This document shows, piece by piece, positions 5,414-6,595 of a stretch of 6,595 bases of DNA (position 1 is its first letter; each line of letters begins with the position of its first letter). The notes beneath the pieces were generated by a model. It saw nothing but the letters and a program-made list of their open reading frames with translations, did no database searches and was not told where the DNA came from. The stretch covers positions 1-6,595 of the forward strand of contig SXSP01000399.1 in NCBI GenBank assembly GCA_005792225.1. The letters are read 5' to 3'. The stretch comes from Bdellovibrionales bacterium (GTDB lineage: Bacteria > Bdellovibrionota > Bdellovibrionia > Bdellovibrionales > JAMPXM01). A program made the translations under genes and the position numbers.

Positions 5414-6595
5414 TCAGTACGTCACGTGATGGTGGATCGATTCGTCAATGCGAGGATCTTTGATCGGAACGAGGTTGTTCTTCTGCAGGAACGTCGTCAC
5501 CGACCAGAGGAAGAGTCCGCCCATGAGGAGGAATGTTCCTGCTTCCTGCCAGAAGAGGATCCAGGTTTCAGAGTAGACTGGGTAAACCATCCAGTGGATG
5601 TCGATGTACTGCATGAAGAGGATCAAGCACGCAACGAGCGTCAAGTGAGCGGGGCTCCGTTTTGCCGCACGCGGGAGCATGAGCAAGAACGGAACGACGA
5701 ACTTGAAGACGAAGAGCGAGATCGTCGCCGCCATCCAGCCGCCGCTTGAGCGCGACAGATAGAAGATGGTTTCTTCTGGCAAGTTCGCGTACCAGATCAA
5801 GAGGAACTGCGAGAACCCGATGTAGGCGTAGAAGACCGTGAAGGCCTTCATGAACTTTCCGAGGTCATGCAGATGATCGAGCGAGACGAGTCCGCGCACA
5901 AGGCCGCTGCGGTACATCGAGCAAGCGATGATGACGATCGCGGCGATGGTGCTCTGGAAGAGACCCGCGAAATTGTAGACTCCCCACATGGTCGAATACC
6001 AGTGCGGCTGAAGGCTCATCAAGGTGTCGACGGAGAAGAACGAGTACGAGAGTGCGAAGACGAGAAGGAACGTCACCGACCAGGCAACGTTGCGAACGGT
6101 GTGGCGCTCATCGCCATCGACGTCTTGCTTGAGAGATCCGCCGATAATGACTTTGCGGTACAGGAGCCAGAGGCCAAAGAAGACCGCGAGGCGAATCACG
6201 AAGAACGTCATATTAAGATAAGCGGACTTACCCTTTAACAACGCATCGTGAGCGACTTCATTGGGGTCGAGCCAAATGTAGAGCTGTTTAGAACCGAAGA
6301 GCAGAAGAACCGCGCCGACCGCCGCGACCGGCAAGTAAGCCGTCAGTGCCTCGGCGAAACGACGGATGTTCACGCTCCAACCCGCGGCCGCGACGTGCTG
6401 AATCGCCGCGAAGAACAAACCACCGAGGGCGAGGTTCGTGAAGAACATATAGCTCGTCAAGAACGAGTGCCAAGCGCGCAGCTGATCTTGATAAAGCGAA
6501 AGAGCGAAGAGGAGAAGACCGACGAACATCGCGACCGCGTAGATCGTCTTGATGCGCGCGCTCGGCGTGTATTTCCCGGGAACCGGAGGAGCTCC
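5414..6595 (-). CDS. actF: ActF, quinone-binding membrane subunit of alternative complex III, 5' end cut by the window edge
   Basis: ActF is an integral membrane subunit of alternative complex III, which oxidises quinol and passes electrons to cytochrome c or directly to a terminal oxidase. The frame is open to the window edge (393 residues seen). About ten membrane helices lie near residues 17-36, 44-67, 82-101, 127-146, 168-190, 205-226, 244-268, 287-309, 316-338 and 345-368, matching the ten-helix NrfD-like fold. Family-like features include a Q-H then G-W...RR-x-x-E segment after helix 2, the polar-aromatic helix MQYIDIHWMVYP, and the C-terminal DPRIDESIHHH. An internal ATG at 6527-6529 exists, but the preceding in-frame residues, including a P-rich segment and the first part of helix 1, read as real protein, so the true start is upstream. 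A terminator follows, so it is probably the last gene of an act operon. The related subunit ActC is the main alternative. Confidence 0.85.
   Translation of the reverse strand, partial: GAPPVPGKYTPSARIKTIYAVAMFVGLLLFALSLYQDQLRAWHSFLTSYMFFTNLALGGLFFAAIQHVAAAGWSVNIRRFAEALTAYLPVAAVGAVLLLFGSKQLYIWLDPNEVAHDALLKGKSAYLNMTFFVIRLAVFFGLWLLYRKVIIGGSLKQDVDGDERHTVRNVAWSVTFLLVFALSYSFFSVDTLMSLQPHWYSTMWGVYNFAGLFQSTIAAIVIIACSMYRSGLVRGLVSLDHLHDLGKFMKAFTVFYAYIGFSQFLLIWYANLPEETIFYLSRSSGGWMAATISLFVFKFVVPFLLMLPRAAKRSPAHLTLVACLILFMQYIDIHWMVYPVYSETWILFWQEAGTFLLMGGLFLWSVTTFLQKNNLVPIKDPRIDESIHHHVTY

Overview
The window carries five protein-coding genes, all on the minus strand, so transcription runs from high to low coordinates. 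Two genes are cut by the window edges: the upstream part of an ActF-type quinol:cytochrome c oxidoreductase gene on the right, and the downstream part of thrS (threonyl-tRNA synthetase) on the left. The organism looks like a Gram-negative bacterium of moderate GC with an aerobic respiratory chain that uses alternative complex III. A Bdellovibrionota or other former-deltaproteobacterial host fits the mix of ActF, a lipoprotein and a large secreted orphan protein. That is an impression only, because no rRNA or taxonomic marker is complete here.

Layout from right to left, in the direction of transcription. (1) 6595-5414: a roughly ten-helix membrane protein recognised as ActF, probably the end of an act operon, since a strong intrinsic terminator (5350-5383) follows its stop. 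(2) 5222-3888: a lipoprotein with a clear lipobox, a beta-rich N-terminal half and a helical C-terminal half, of no recognised family. (3) 3804-2008: a 598-residue secreted protein that looks like a papain- or transglutaminase-type cysteine hydrolase. It has a D-C-A-D-L motif and a later G-H-T-R-V motif, and every mature cysteine except the candidate nucleophile falls into closely spaced pairs. (4) 2011-1601: a complete FosA-type fosfomycin thiol transferase with the expected metal and substrate residues, whose start codon overlaps the stop of gene 3 (ATGA). (5) 1385-1: thrS, with a leader of about 105 nt, a plausible promoter, and two small hairpins.

Genes 2 to 4 appear to form one transcription unit: they have the same orientation, an 83-nt gap and then a 4-bp overlap, and no terminator between them. 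Two of the products are exported and the third is a cytoplasmic antibiotic-modifying enzyme. A shared role in the cell envelope is possible but unproven.

The most notable items are the candidate new secreted cysteine-hydrolase family, its translational coupling to fosA, and a thrS leader hairpin whose loop reads like the anticodon loop of tRNA-Thr(CGU). The last resembles the known E. coli thrS autoregulatory operator in principle. No mobile element, CRISPR array, tRNA or rRNA was seen, and no plus-strand gene could be supported.
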